Origin: Nodularia sp. (in: cyanobacteria)
GTDB lineage: Bacteria > Cyanobacteriota > Cyanobacteriia > Cyanobacteriales > Nostocaceae
Direction: 5' to 3'
Length of the DNA: 52,889 nt
Assembly: GCA_007692755.1 (NCBI GenBank)
Contig: REBL01000125.1
Coordinates: forward strand, 1-52,889
The translations under genes and the position numbers were made by a program. Under the pieces are notes generated by a model. That model was not told the DNA's origin. It worked only from the letters and a program-made list of their open reading frames with translations, and did not search any database. This document shows positions 42,450 through 51,494 of this stretch, one piece after another (within the stretch, counting starts at the first letter, position 1; the number at the start of each line of letters is the position of its first letter).

Positions 42450-45400
42450 TTATTGTTCTTCGATGGTCGCTTCAGCTTGATGTACTAGATTTCGCAAGTT
42501 TTCTAATGTCTGTATATTTACATCCTGCCATAAATTACGCTGGTGTGCTTCAAGCAATTTTTCCGCAATATCACGCATTGCCCAAGGATTTTTATCTTGG
42601 ATAAATTCACAGACGACGGGATCTAGTAAATACGCCTGTGTTACACCCTCATACATATGGTCTTCCACACATTGGGCTGTAGCATCGTAGGCAAATAGAT
42701 AATCGACTGTGGCGGCCATTTCAAATGCACCTTTGTAACCGTGGCGCATCATCCCCTCAATCCATTTGGGATTAACGACACGAGAACGATACACCCGTGC
42801 AATTTCTTCCTTGAGTTGGCGCACGCGTGGTTGAGACGGAATGGAATTGTCACCAAAATAGGTTTGAGGATTTTTGCCCTGAAGCGATCGCACTGCGGCT
42901 GTTAAACCACCCTGAAACTGATAATAATCATCAGAATCGAGGATGTCGTGTTCCCGGTTATCTTGGTTATGTAGCACAATTTGCATTTGTGCCAAACGTT
43001 GTTCAAAGGCTTCTGGGGCAGAAATTCCCACTAATTCCCCTTTTGTATCGGGATAACTAGCACTGGTGTAAGCGTAGCAACTCCAATTAATATAAGCACG
43101 AGCTAAATCCTGGTCATCTGTCCAATTTTGCGAAGCCATTAAGCCTTGGAGTCCCGCACCATAAGCACCCGGTTGAGAACCAAAAACCCGATATTGCGAT
43201 CGCACTGCTGCTGCTTCTGGAGTCAAACCTTGTTGCATCCAAAAATCGGTATCCTGGCTAACTTGGGCTGCTAGGGGATTATACTCTGAAGATTCATTCA
43301 GTGCTGCTACTGCTGCTACGGCTTGCTCGAATAAATCAATTAAATTAGGAAAAGCGTCTCTAAAAAATCCCGAAATGCGTAAGGTGACATCGACACGAGG
43401 ACGACCCAAAATGCTCAAAGGTAGAATTTCAAAGTCTACAACACGTCGGGCTGCACCATCCCAAACCGGACGTACACCCAGTAAAGCCAAAGCCTCGGCG
43501 ATGTCATCACCACCAGTTCGCATAGTTGCAGTTCCCCACAAGGATAAACCCAATGTTTGGGGATATTCACCGTTTTCTTGGGTGTAACATTCAATCAGAT
43601 TTTCCGCCGCTTTTCTGCCGACATCCCAAGCCGTCTCTGTAGGAATAGCCCGAATATCAACGGAATAAAAGTTTCTCCCAGTCGGTAGAACTTCGGGACG
43701 GCCGCGTGTAGGTGCGCCAGAGGGAGCGCTGGGGATATACTTACCATCAAGACCGTGCAGCAAATTGGTAATTTCTGCGTCGGTTTGTTGTAAAGCGGGG
43801 AGGAGTTTGTTGCTAATCCAGGAAGAGACGCGATCAATTTCCGAAGAAGCCGAAGAAGAAGAGGAGACGCGATCAATCGCGTCTGTACAAGATGAAGAGA
43901 GGAGTGTTTCTACCAATTGGGCGGCGTGATTTTCCAAGATTTCCACAGCATCGCCAACCGTCCGACTTGTAGAGACGCGATTCATCGCGTCTGAAATTTC
44001 GCGATTCATCGCGTCTGAAATTTCGGGATTCATCGCGTCTAGAGAAACTTTCACGTCTAACACCTGCCGATCATCTTCTGATAATAGCGTGTTGAAATCC
44101 GTTGTCAGGGGGTCAAAATCCAAACCCCAATCTTCAGCGATAACGCGCGTAATACCTTCAGAATAACGGTTGGGGATACGAGCGATCGCCACAATTAAAT
44201 CTCGCAGTTGCCGTCCTTGGGGACATTGACCAAAAATGTGTAAACCGTCGCGAATTTGGGCTTCTTTTAGTTCGCAAAGATAGCCACCGATGAAATTTAA
44301 AATTACAGATTCAAACTTTAAAATATCGGTTTCATTGGCAATCCCTAAATCTTTGTGCAGATTTTCTTGGATGACTAATTCCCGGATGCGATCGCGAATT
44401 GCTGGTAAACGTGTTGGATCTAAACTTTCCGCCTCATAATACTCATCAACCAAATTTTCTAACTGTTGCAAAGCCCCATAAAGCTCCGCCCGTGTCATTG
44501 GAGGAGTGAGATGGTCTAAAATCACCGCTTGGGCGCGTCGCTTGGCTTGTGAACCCTCACCAGGGTCATTGACAATAAACGGATAAAGGTGAGGAAGTGC
44601 GCCAAAAGCCACCTCCGGATAACAACCACTAGACAAAGCCACACTTTTACCCGGTAGCCATTCTAAATTGCCATGTTTCCCCACATGAACCACCGCATCA
44701 GCATTAAAACATTCCCGCACCCAATAATAAAAAGCCAAATAAGCGTGAGTCGGCACTAAATCCGGTGCATGATAATTCAAACTAGGGTCAATATCATAAC
44801 CCCGTGACGGCTGAACCCCCACAAATATGTTACCGAGTTGCATCCCAGAAACAGGGATTGGGGAGTGGGGAGTGGGGAGTGGGGAGTGGGGGGAAGAGGC
44901 TGGGGTTTCTGCGTTTTCGGTTGCAACTCCCCATCTTTGGGTAATTTCTTGCTGTACAGTTGCTGGTAAAGTGGCAAAATACGCTTGATAATCTGCACCA
45001 GAAACATCTTGCAGCACAGGACGCAACTCTCTACCTTCAGGATCATTAGTCACTCCAGTAGTGAGACGTTGAATTAAATCATCTCCGTGAATCGGCGGAT
45101 TTTCCACCACATACCCAGATGCCTGTAAAGCTTTAATTATTTCCACACAACTGGCTGGCGTGTCCAATCCTACGCCATTGGCTAACCTGCCATTGCGATT
45201 CGGGTAATTTGCCAAAATCAGGGCAATGCGGCGCTCCTGGGGGGGCTTAGAACGGAGTTTTACCCAATTGGCTGCTAGTTCAGCTACAAATTCAATGCGA
45301 TCGCTTACAGGTTCATAAACCATCACATCTGTTTCTAAGTCAGGATTTCGCGTTTGTACAGTTTTAAAGGACACAGCACGAGTAATAATCCGTCCATCTA

Positions 45401-46376
45401 CCTCTGGTAACGCCACATTCATCGCCATATCACGAGGCGAAAGCCCTTGTAATTGTGACTCCCACTGTTCCACACCACCGCCACTGAGAATAACTTGGAA
45501 CACCGGCACATCTAATTTTTGCCACAAGTCGAGCTGGGGTGCTTCTGTTTCCAAACGCGCCAGAGAAAAACTCGTAGTATTCAGCAATACGCCAATTTGC
45601 TCTGAGTCTTTCGGCTGGAAAAACTCACTCAATTCTGCTTGGACATCGGGATCACGTAATGAAGAAACAAACACTGGTACAGGTTGTAAATTGCGCTTTA
45701 TTAAAGCTGCACACAAAGCATCAATTACCTTCGTATTCCCAGATAAATAATGCGCGCGGTAAAAAAGAATCCCCACTTTAGGGAATGGTAATTTTCCACT
45801 CCCCACTCCCCACTCCCCACTCCCCACTCCCCACTCATACAAGCCGACACGGGGAACCCCTTGCGGTGGTAAGGGTTGAAAGGAAGTATCCAAGCAAGTA
45901 TCAGAGATAAATTGCAAAGCGTTAACAATGTTTTCCACTCCGCCTTCTCGGAAATACTGTAAAACTTGATTAACAGCACTCAAAGGCAAACTAGACTGGG
46001 AGATTAATTCAGGATCAAGACCATCGTCTCCAGGCATTACTATCAGAGTTGTACCTTGACGTTGTACAATTTCTTGCACTACTTCTAAACCATAAGCCCA
46101 ATAAGAACGTCCTCCTAACAGGCGCAAAATGATTACTTGGGCAGATTCTAAAACGTCCTCGCCATAAGAATCGATACTTATTTGTTGTTGTAACTGCAAT
46201 AAACTAGCAACTCTGATGGCTGGAAATGTTGCAGGTAATTTAGGGACGGCTGCTGCTAAAGTTTGAATGTCAGTATCAGCAGCAGTAATAAAGACAAAAG
46301 GAGCTGGAGTTTGTTCTAAAAAAACTAACTCATCTGATTGATTCCATCCGCCCGGTGTGGCACTGATACGATGCAT
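42450..46376 (-). CDS. cobN: Cobaltochelatase subunit CobN, repeat-invaded
   Basis: CobN is the large subunit of the aerobic cobaltochelatase that inserts Co(II) into hydrogenobyrinate diamide in cobalamin synthesis; the family is related to ChlH of Mg-chelatase. The 1308-aa protein is full length, with GRLANGVGLDTPASCV, the core block VVHVGKHGNLEWLPGKSVAL, and FEMAATVDYLFAYDATA near the end. Three segments are non-conserved low-complexity inserts made from DNA repeats: about residues 180-194 (WGVGSGE units), 493-508 (PHSPLPT units) and 778-851 (SDAMNRE and DAIDRVSS units). All keep the frame. No cobalamin riboswitch fits into the 68-bp gap upstream. Confidence 0.95.
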   Translation of the reverse strand: MHRISATPGGWNQSDELVFLEQTPAPFVFITAADTDIQTLAAAVPKLPATFPAIRVASLLQLQQQISIDSYGEDVLESAQVIILRLLGGRSYWAYGLEVVQEIVQRQGTTLIVMPGDDGLDPELISQSSLPLSAVNQVLQYFREGGVENIVNALQFISDTCLDTSFQPLPPQGVPRVGLYEWGVGSGEWGVGSGKLPFPKVGILFYRAHYLSGNTKVIDALCAALIKRNLQPVPVFVSSLRDPDVQAELSEFFQPKDSEQIGVLLNTTSFSLARLETEAPQLDLWQKLDVPVFQVILSGGGVEQWESQLQGLSPRDMAMNVALPEVDGRIITRAVSFKTVQTRNPDLETDVMVYEPVSDRIEFVAELAANWVKLRSKPPQERRIALILANYPNRNGRLANGVGLDTPASCVEIIKALQASGYVVENPPIHGDDLIQRLTTGVTNDPEGRELRPVLQDVSGADYQAYFATLPATVQQEITQRWGVATENAETPASSPHSPLPTPHSPIPVSGMQLGNIFVGVQPSRGYDIDPSLNYHAPDLVPTHAYLAFYYWVRECFNADAVVHVGKHGNLEWLPGKSVALSSGCYPEVAFGALPHLYPFIVNDPGEGSQAKRRAQAVILDHLTPPMTRAELYGALQQLENLVDEYYEAESLDPTRLPAIRDRIRELVIQENLHKDLGIANETDILKFESVILNFIGGYLCELKEAQIRDGLHIFGQCPQGRQLRDLIVAIARIPNRYSEGITRVIAEDWGLDFDPLTTDFNTLLSEDDRQVLDVKVSLDAMNPEISDAMNREISDAMNRVSTSRTVGDAVEILENHAAQLVETLLSSSCTDAIDRVSSSSSASSEIDRVSSWISNKLLPALQQTDAEITNLLHGLDGKYIPSAPSGAPTRGRPEVLPTGRNFYSVDIRAIPTETAWDVGRKAAENLIECYTQENGEYPQTLGLSLWGTATMRTGGDDIAEALALLGVRPVWDGAARRVVDFEILPLSILGRPRVDVTLRISGFFRDAFPNLIDLFEQAVAAVAALNESSEYNPLAAQVSQDTDFWMQQGLTPEAAAVRSQYRVFGSQPGAYGAGLQGLMASQNWTDDQDLARAYINWSCYAYTSASYPDTKGELVGISAPEAFEQRLAQMQIVLHNQDNREHDILDSDDYYQFQGGLTAAVRSLQGKNPQTYFGDNSIPSQPRVRQLKEEIARVYRSRVVNPKWIEGMMRHGYKGAFEMAATVDYLFAYDATAQCVEDHMYEGVTQAYLLDPVVCEFIQDKNPWAMRDIAEKLLEAHQRNLWQDVNIQTLENLRNLVHQAEATIEEQ
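43864..44040. repeat. Palindromic repeats inside cobN
   Basis: Inside the coding region lie GAGACGCGA-TCAA-TCGCGTCT (43864-43891) and the 26-bp element identical to 15136-15161 (43967-43992). Two further 24-bp partial copies ending ATTCATCGCGTCT follow directly (to 44040). A partial copy starts near 43826. Together they code for the odd Ser/Asp/Ala-rich insert of CobN. Confidence 0.85.
44860..44887. repeat. Heptanucleotide repeat (GGGGAGT)4 inside cobN
   Basis: Four exact GGGGAGT units lie in the coding region; the minus strand reads them as Pro/Ser/His/Thr-rich peptide. The heptamer is of the STRR type known in heterocystous cyanobacteria. It is an inverted match to 45798-45832. Confidence 0.88.
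45798..45832. repeat. Heptanucleotide repeat (ACTCCCC)5 inside cobN
   Basis: Five exact ACTCCCC units, read on the minus strand as WGVGSGE repeats. They are the reverse complement of the array at 44860-44887, about 910 bp away in the same gene. Confidence 0.88.
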
Positions 46377-46450
46377 AATCTTGTATTACTGTCTTAAACT
46401 ATTGGTTAGAAAATATTAGCCTTGAGCAACTTATTCACAGACAATTGAAA

Positions 46451-48307
46451 ATGCTTAGTTCTCCTGATTTGAGTTTTTCTCGAAACTTGCCTTTAGTTGT
46501 TTTTAATCAGCTTGGGGAATTGTTACAGCAGATGGCTCAAGTAGTAGGAACTACTGTACTGGTACTCACAGAAGCTGTCTTGGCAAGGGTTGATATACCA
46601 CCGGAGTGGCAGAGTCAAAGATTTACGCTGGTGATTTCTGAGCAGTTTAGCGCACTTTTGCTAGGGACGCAGGAGCAAGGGAAGCGAGAAAAGTCCCCAG
46701 CATTAAATACTAGTTTGACATTTAATTCGGAAGCGATCGCTTTATTTGTTTCCCAGGTGCGAGACTTGTTTGATGGTAATTCCTACACTCATCAACATCT
46801 AGAACGCTATCGTCAAGCCCTGAGACCGAATGAAACCGAGATCCAAACTAAGTTTACGCTGTTGTTATTAGAGCATCTCTTGCCACAGCTAAGTGAGGAA
46901 ATTACAGAACCTCAAGTTGATGACTGTCCGCCTGTGGAAGATGCCTTGAAACACAGAATGCAGCGAGAGCATTTGTTAAATCAGGTGACAACCCAAATCC
47001 GCAAAAACTTGGATTTACCAGTCATTATGGCGACAGCAACGGCTTTAGTGCGGGAGTTTTTGGAACTTGACAGGTTAGTAGTATATAAATTTGACAATGC
47101 CAAAGTCAATAGTCACGAAACCCCAACCCAACGCCTTGGGGGTTATGTCGTCCACGAAGTTTGCGCTGAAAATGCTATTTCATCGGTGTTGCATTATCGA
47201 GAAGAAACTTGCTTTACCAACAATTCGACCTGTTGGGAAAAATATCGCCAAGGATTTACTTTAGTTGTTGATGATGTCGAAAAGACTTATGCTCTGGAAG
47301 AGTGTTTGTTGAATTTGTTAAGAAATAGCCAAGTCAGGGCAAAATTAGTAGCACCAATTATCTTTGAACAAAAGTTATGGGGGTTGTTGATTGCTCATCA
47401 ATGCCACACTCCGCGACAATGGAGTGAGAATGAGAAAAGTTTATTAACGTCCATAGCTGAACAATTAGCGATCGCCATTCATCAATCTGAGTTAAAGCAA
47501 TCTCTGCAAGACGTGACACGAACCCTCACAGCAGAAAAACAAACTCTGGAAAAACGCGTCATTGAACGCACAATGGCTTTGCGGGAAGCTTTACTGGCGG
47601 CTGAAGCTGCTAGTCGTCTCAGAAATGAATTTCTCGCTACCATCAGCCATGAATTGCTTACGCCTTTAACTTACGTCATCGGGATGTCTTCCACTTTGTT
47701 ACGTTGGCCTATGGGCGAATTGAGTCAACGCCAACGGGATTATCTGCAAACAATCCATGATAGTGGAGAACATTTATTAGAACTAATTAACGACATCCTC
47801 GATTTATCACAAATTGAAGCGGGGAAAACAGTCTTAAATATCACAGCGTTTTCTTTGGCGGAAACAGGTAAAAGTTCTGTAGAGTCCCTATTCAAAAAAG
47901 CTGACAGTAAACAAATTAATCTTAAACTGGATTTGCAAATCGATCCCCAACGCGATCGCTTTAAAGCTGACGTGGGAAGAGTGGGACAAATTCTCTGGAA
48001 TCTGTTAACTAATGCCATTAAGTTTACCCCAGAAGGTGGCAGTGTCACTTTGCGGATTTGGGTAGAAGATAATACGGCTATCTTTCAAATCGAAGATACT
48101 GGAATTGGCATTCCTGAAGCACAATTACCATTACTGTTTGAGAAATTCCAGCAACTCGATACATCCTATCGTCGCAGCCACGAAGGTACGGGACTTGGTT
48201 TAGCTTTGACTAAACAACTTGTAGAACTGCATCGGGGTCGAATTGAAGTAGAATCAACTGTAGCTATTGGTTCAGTTTTCACTGTCTGGATACCAGCCCA
48301 ATCTTGA
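46451..48307 (+). CDS. GAF-domain sensor histidine kinase, possible bilin photoreceptor
   Basis: This 618-aa hybrid starts at the ATG at 46451. It has an unassigned N-terminal region (1-150) and a GAF domain (about 185-345) whose pattern is that of phytochrome/cyanobacteriochrome GAFs: DRLVVYKF, then EETCF (Cys254) at the position of the DXCF Cys, and ECLLNLLRNSQVRAKLVAPI (Cys285) at the bilin-Cys position, with Leu replacing the usual His. A linking helix follows, then the HisKA domain with the phosphoacceptor His400 (SHELLTPL) and the ATPase domain (NAIKFTPEGG, DTGIGIP, GTGLGLAL). No receiver is attached or adjacent. The gene is divergent from cobN. Confidence 0.9.
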   Translation: MLSSPDLSFSRNLPLVVFNQLGELLQQMAQVVGTTVLVLTEAVLARVDIPPEWQSQRFTLVISEQFSALLLGTQEQGKREKSPALNTSLTFNSEAIALFVSQVRDLFDGNSYTHQHLERYRQALRPNETEIQTKFTLLLLEHLLPQLSEEITEPQVDDCPPVEDALKHRMQREHLLNQVTTQIRKNLDLPVIMATATALVREFLELDRLVVYKFDNAKVNSHETPTQRLGGYVVHEVCAENAISSVLHYREETCFTNNSTCWEKYRQGFTLVVDDVEKTYALEECLLNLLRNSQVRAKLVAPIIFEQKLWGLLIAHQCHTPRQWSENEKSLLTSIAEQLAIAIHQSELKQSLQDVTRTLTAEKQTLEKRVIERTMALREALLAAEAASRLRNEFLATISHELLTPLTYVIGMSSTLLRWPMGELSQRQRDYLQTIHDSGEHLLELINDILDLSQIEAGKTVLNITAFSLAETGKSSVESLFKKADSKQINLKLDLQIDPQRDRFKADVGRVGQILWNLLTNAIKFTPEGGSVTLRIWVEDNTAIFQIEDTGIGIPEAQLPLLFEKFQQLDTSYRRSHEGTGLGLALTKQLVELHRGRIEVESTVAIGSVFTVWIPAQS

Positions 48308-48312
48308 GGGTG

Positions 48313-48340
48313 GAGACGCGATGAATCGCGTCTGTACAAG
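48313..48340. repeat. Palindromic dispersed repeat after the kinase gene
   Basis: GAGACGCGATGAATCGCGTC followed by TGTACAAG differs by one base from the copy at 43864-43891 inside cobN. It lies five bases after the kinase stop. A triple ATCTAAA tract follows at about 48361-48381. Confidence 0.85.
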
Positions 48341-48386
48341 AAAGCGGGGAGTGGTTGAAAATCTAAAATCTAAAATCTAAAATTAT

Positions 48387-49898
48387 ATGACAGTCGGGTT
48401 GCAAAGAAAACGGGTGGTGGTTGTCGGTGCTGGTTGGGCGGGTTTAGGTGCAACCTACCATTTGGCAAAACAAGGGTATGATGTCACACTTTTAGAAGCT
48501 GGTTCTTATCCTGGTGGATTAGTCGCCGGCTGGAAAACCACAGAGGGAAAATCTGTAGAAGCTGGGATTCACGGCTTTTGGTATCCTTACAGAAATATTT
48601 TTGCCCTAATTAATGAATTAGAAATTAATCCCTTTACTACCTGGACTCGTTCCGCCCAATATTCGCCTGCGGGGTTGGAAGTTGAATCACCAATTTTTCA
48701 AGATTTACCGCGATTACCTTCGCCTCTAGGTACTTTTGTTTACACTCAATTTCAACGCTTACCTTTAATCGACCGCATCAGCGCTTTGCCTTTGCTGTAT
48801 TCTGTAGTGGATTTTGATAATTCTGATGAAGCTTGGCGGCGTTATGATTTTGTCACAGCCCGTGAATTGTTTAAAGATTTTGGCGTTTCTGCCCGACTGT
48901 ACAAAGAAGCCTTTGAACCAATGTTATTAGTGGGCTTATTTGCCCCCGGTGAACAATGTTCAGCCGCCGCTACATTAGGAATGCTGTACTTTTTTATTCT
49001 GGCGCATCAAGCTGATTTTGATGTGGTTTGGTGTCGGGGAACCGTGGGGGAAAAAATATTTCGTCCTTGGGTGGAAAAAATTACCAAAGCTGGCGCGAAA
49101 GTTTTACCCCAGAGGCGTGTAACTGACTTAATTGTGAATAGTCAAAATCAAGCCAAGGGTGTGGTTTGCGGTGATGAAGTATTTGATGCCGATGCGGTAA
49201 TTTTTGCCGTTGGTGTGACTGGGATGCAGAAAATTGTCGCCAATAGCCCCAGTTTACAAAGCCGGGAAGAGTTCCGCAATTTAAGTAATTTAGGCGCAAT
49301 TGACGTTTTAGCCACCCGTTTATGGTTTGACCGCAAAATTGAGGTTCCTCGTCCTTCTAATGCTTGCTTTGGCTTTGATGCCACCACAGGATGGACATTT
49401 TTTGATTTAAATGCCCTACACGATGAATATAAACATGAACCGGGAACGGTGATTGAAGTTGATTTCTATCATGCCAATCAGTTTCTCAGCATGAGTGATG
49501 CAGATATTATCACTAAAGTCAAGGATTATTTAACAACTTGTGTCCCAGCTTTTAGGGATGCGGAAGTAATTGATAGCAGTGTAATTCGCTTACCCAATGC
49601 CGTAACTCACTTCGCCCCTGGTAGCTATCGTTATATGTTACCAGCTAAGACTAGTTTTGAGAACGTCTTTATGAGTGGTGATTGGATTGTCAATCGTCAC
49701 GGTTCTTGGTCTCAGGAAAAGGCTTATGTCACAGGTTTAGAAGCCGCAAATTTAGCCGTGTCTTATTTAGGTCAGGGTCAGCCTGCCCAGATTATACCTG
49801 TAGAAGAGGACGAAGCGCACATTCAAATGGCGCGATCGCTCAATCAAACTGTGCGCGACTTGGGTAAATCTGTTTTGCCGGATTTTTGGTTGCCTTAG
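48387..49898 (+). CDS. FAD-dependent oxidoreductase, carotenoid-desaturase-like
   Basis: This 503-aa flavoprotein of the amine oxidase/phytoene desaturase superfamily has the dinucleotide-binding motif VVVGAGWAGLGA at the N terminus with the following Glu of the LLEAGSYPGGL strand, then GIHGFWYPYRNIFALI, FEPMLLVGLFAPGEQCSA and the C-terminal FAD block VFMSGDWIVNRHGSWSQEKA. The C-terminal block is that of zeta-carotene desaturase relatives, but the sequence differs from canonical CrtQ, and I would not assign a substrate. Its position 80 bp after a sensor kinase gene is probably not functional. Confidence 0.85.
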   Translation: MTVGLQRKRVVVVGAGWAGLGATYHLAKQGYDVTLLEAGSYPGGLVAGWKTTEGKSVEAGIHGFWYPYRNIFALINELEINPFTTWTRSAQYSPAGLEVESPIFQDLPRLPSPLGTFVYTQFQRLPLIDRISALPLLYSVVDFDNSDEAWRRYDFVTARELFKDFGVSARLYKEAFEPMLLVGLFAPGEQCSAAATLGMLYFFILAHQADFDVVWCRGTVGEKIFRPWVEKITKAGAKVLPQRRVTDLIVNSQNQAKGVVCGDEVFDADAVIFAVGVTGMQKIVANSPSLQSREEFRNLSNLGAIDVLATRLWFDRKIEVPRPSNACFGFDATTGWTFFDLNALHDEYKHEPGTVIEVDFYHANQFLSMSDADIITKVKDYLTTCVPAFRDAEVIDSSVIRLPNAVTHFAPGSYRYMLPAKTSFENVFMSGDWIVNRHGSWSQEKAYVTGLEAANLAVSYLGQGQPAQIIPVEEDEAHIQMARSLNQTVRDLGKSVLPDFWLP

Positions 49899-49928
49899 CC
49901 GAATCTACGAGAAACAACTCAAGAAAAG

Positions 49929-50369
49929 TCAACTTGCTCTTTGCCGCATATATTGCCCACTAAGTCCTTGCTGAATCCAATTCAAGCACTCATATTCAGA
50001 TTTGAATAATTTGGGGGCAGCAATATTATTCAACAGTTCTGGGGGATAATGGTCGTAAAAATATTTATCCCCCTCTTGAAAGACGATAATCAAGTTATTG
50101 CCGTATACATAGCGAGACTTGAAACTATCTCCCTGATTGACAAACTCGGAATTTTGGTCAATATGTTCTTTGGCAATATCAACAATATTATTGATGCTAT
50201 TGCCATAGATTTCGGCGGGATTCTCAGCTTTATGAAATTTGCTTCCACGTCCAATTTCTGACAAGAGTTTATACGAATAAATTTCGTAGTTATCCGCTTT
50301 GCCAAAAACAAATGGAATGATGAGATATCCTTTATATGAAACTGATTTTTCATAAATAAGGCGACTCAT
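49929..50369 (-). CDS. Hypothetical protein, 146 aa
   Basis: I do not recognise this protein. It is soluble, Tyr/Asn-rich and mixed alpha/beta by eye, with YKGYLIIPFVFGKADNYEIY near the start and FKSEYECLNWIQQGLSGQY near the end. There is no signal peptide or membrane segment. An excellent AGGAGGT lies four bases upstream of the ATG at 50369, better than most sites in the window, which supports a real and well-translated gene. The open frame extends 12 codons further upstream. It lies downstream of, and in the same direction as, the DUF72 gene, but is separated from it by a hairpin region. Confidence 0.68.
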   Translation of the reverse strand: MSRLIYEKSVSYKGYLIIPFVFGKADNYEIYSYKLLSEIGRGSKFHKAENPAEIYGNSINNIVDIAKEHIDQNSEFVNQGDSFKSRYVYGNNLIIVFQEGDKYFYDHYPPELLNNIAAPKLFKSEYECLNWIQQGLSGQYMRQRAS

Positions 50370-50373
50370 CTTA

Positions 50374-50380
50374 ACCTCCT
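50374..50380 (-). promoter_or_regulatory. Strong start-deciding ribosome binding site
   Basis: AGGAGGT on the minus strand, four bases before the ATG at 50369. It decides the start of the hypothetical gene and is unusually complete for this genome. Confidence 0.75.
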
Positions 50381-50470
50381 TTAATATAACTGCTTGTTTC
50401 ACCACAATCGCCTCAATTACACATCAACATTAAATATCTTTGGGTAATTAAATTTAGGCGTTGTAGTTCA

Positions 50471-50512
50471 CCTCTTGCTATTTTTGCAAAGAGGGGTATT
50501 ACCCCTTTTTTT
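50471..50512 (+). terminator. Terminator hairpin overlapping an alternative hairpin
   Basis: GGGGT-ATT-ACCCC (50493-50505), extended by an AAAGA/TTTTT pairing and followed by seven T, forms an intrinsic-type terminator on the + strand. CCTCTTGC at 50471-50478 can instead pair with GCAAAGAGG at 50486-50494, which uses the same bases, so the two stems exclude each other. No plus-strand gene ends nearby. Confidence 0.5.
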
Positions 50513-50606
50513 GATTAGGGGGGAGTGTGTCGAATTTGGTCACAAAAGCATTGTAATAACCATTATCACTCTTTTTCAAATAAGAGTAAATAATATTTTC
50601 TTAAAC

Positions 50607-51461
50607 CTACCATAAACTCAATTGATTGGGAGGATAATCAAGATTATTCCAAGGCAGAGGCGGAATTGCTGTACTATTTTGTGACAATATCTTTTGGAAG
50701 TAACGCGCTGTTCCAGGCGATTGCTCTTCTATAGGACAGTGAACAAAGAAATAAATTCGTTTTCCCATTTGTAACCACTGTTGAATTTGTGTCACCCACT
50801 CTGCCATAAAGGGCTGATTCGTTGCTAAATTTGGGTGAGAAATAAACCGAATCAGAATGAAAGGGGCTGTTACACTAAATTGCAATGGTAATTGGGGTTT
50901 ACGCCGTTCTGAATTTAATTGTGGATCATCTCCTCCAGTGTAGATCGGGCGGGAGTCTAACAACACTCTGCCCACACCTAACTTTTCCAAAAGATTGGTC
51001 AAAATACTAACATGAGGTTCATTAAACCAGTCACGATGTCGAACTTCTACGGCTAAGGGTACTTCTGTGCGCGGCCAAGCCTCCAAAAAAGCCGTCAAAT
51101 CATCAATGTATGCTGGGCTATAACTGGGGGGTAATTGGGCAAATATGGGGCCAAGATGTTTACCTAGAGGGCGCGTCACCTCCAGAAATTGCAAAGTACT
51201 GGGTATAGAGGGTTGCAGCAAACCTTTATGGGTAATGTCTCGTGGTAATTTAAGGCAAAATTCAAACCCCGGTGGTACTTCATTCGCCCAACGAGCGATG
51301 GTTTCTTCATTAGGCACAGCATAAAATGTAGTGTTACCTTCTACTGTGGTGAAGCGACGGCTGTAGAGGTGGAGAAAATCCGCAGCACGAGTACCTTGGG
51401 GATAAAGTTCATCTATCCAACCTTTAAACGCCCAAACTGCACAACCCAGAAAAAAGTTCAC
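50607..51461 (-). CDS. DUF72 family protein (YecE-like)
   Basis: This 284-aa protein of the DUF72/YecE family has a TIM-barrel-like fold and unknown function. FLGCAVWAFKGWIDELYP at the N terminus, FTTVEGNTTFYAVPNEETI with Glu and the NTTFY signature, FEFCLKLPRDITH and LAVEVRHRDWFNEP are firm family blocks. The start codon is GTG at 51461. It is divergent from the rhodanese gene, with only 33 bp between their starts, so their promoters must overlap each other or the coding regions. Confidence 0.92.
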   Translation of the reverse strand: MNFFLGCAVWAFKGWIDELYPQGTRAADFLHLYSRRFTTVEGNTTFYAVPNEETIARWANEVPPGFEFCLKLPRDITHKGLLQPSIPSTLQFLEVTRPLGKHLGPIFAQLPPSYSPAYIDDLTAFLEAWPRTEVPLAVEVRHRDWFNEPHVSILTNLLEKLGVGRVLLDSRPIYTGGDDPQLNSERRKPQLPLQFSVTAPFILIRFISHPNLATNQPFMAEWVTQIQQWLQMGKRIYFFVHCPIEEQSPGTARYFQKILSQNSTAIPPLPWNNLDYPPNQLSLW

Positions 51462-51494
51462 TCTGTTATATGTGTATGAAACTACTTTAATTTT

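Noticed and set aside
46377..46450. Cobalamin riboswitch upstream of cobN
   Set aside because: The gap is only about 70 bp and shows no B12-box-like sequence; too short for the structure.
48387..49898. Calling this gene zds/crtQ
   Set aside because: It shares the superfamily FAD blocks, but the N-terminal and middle regions differ from canonical zeta-carotene desaturase.
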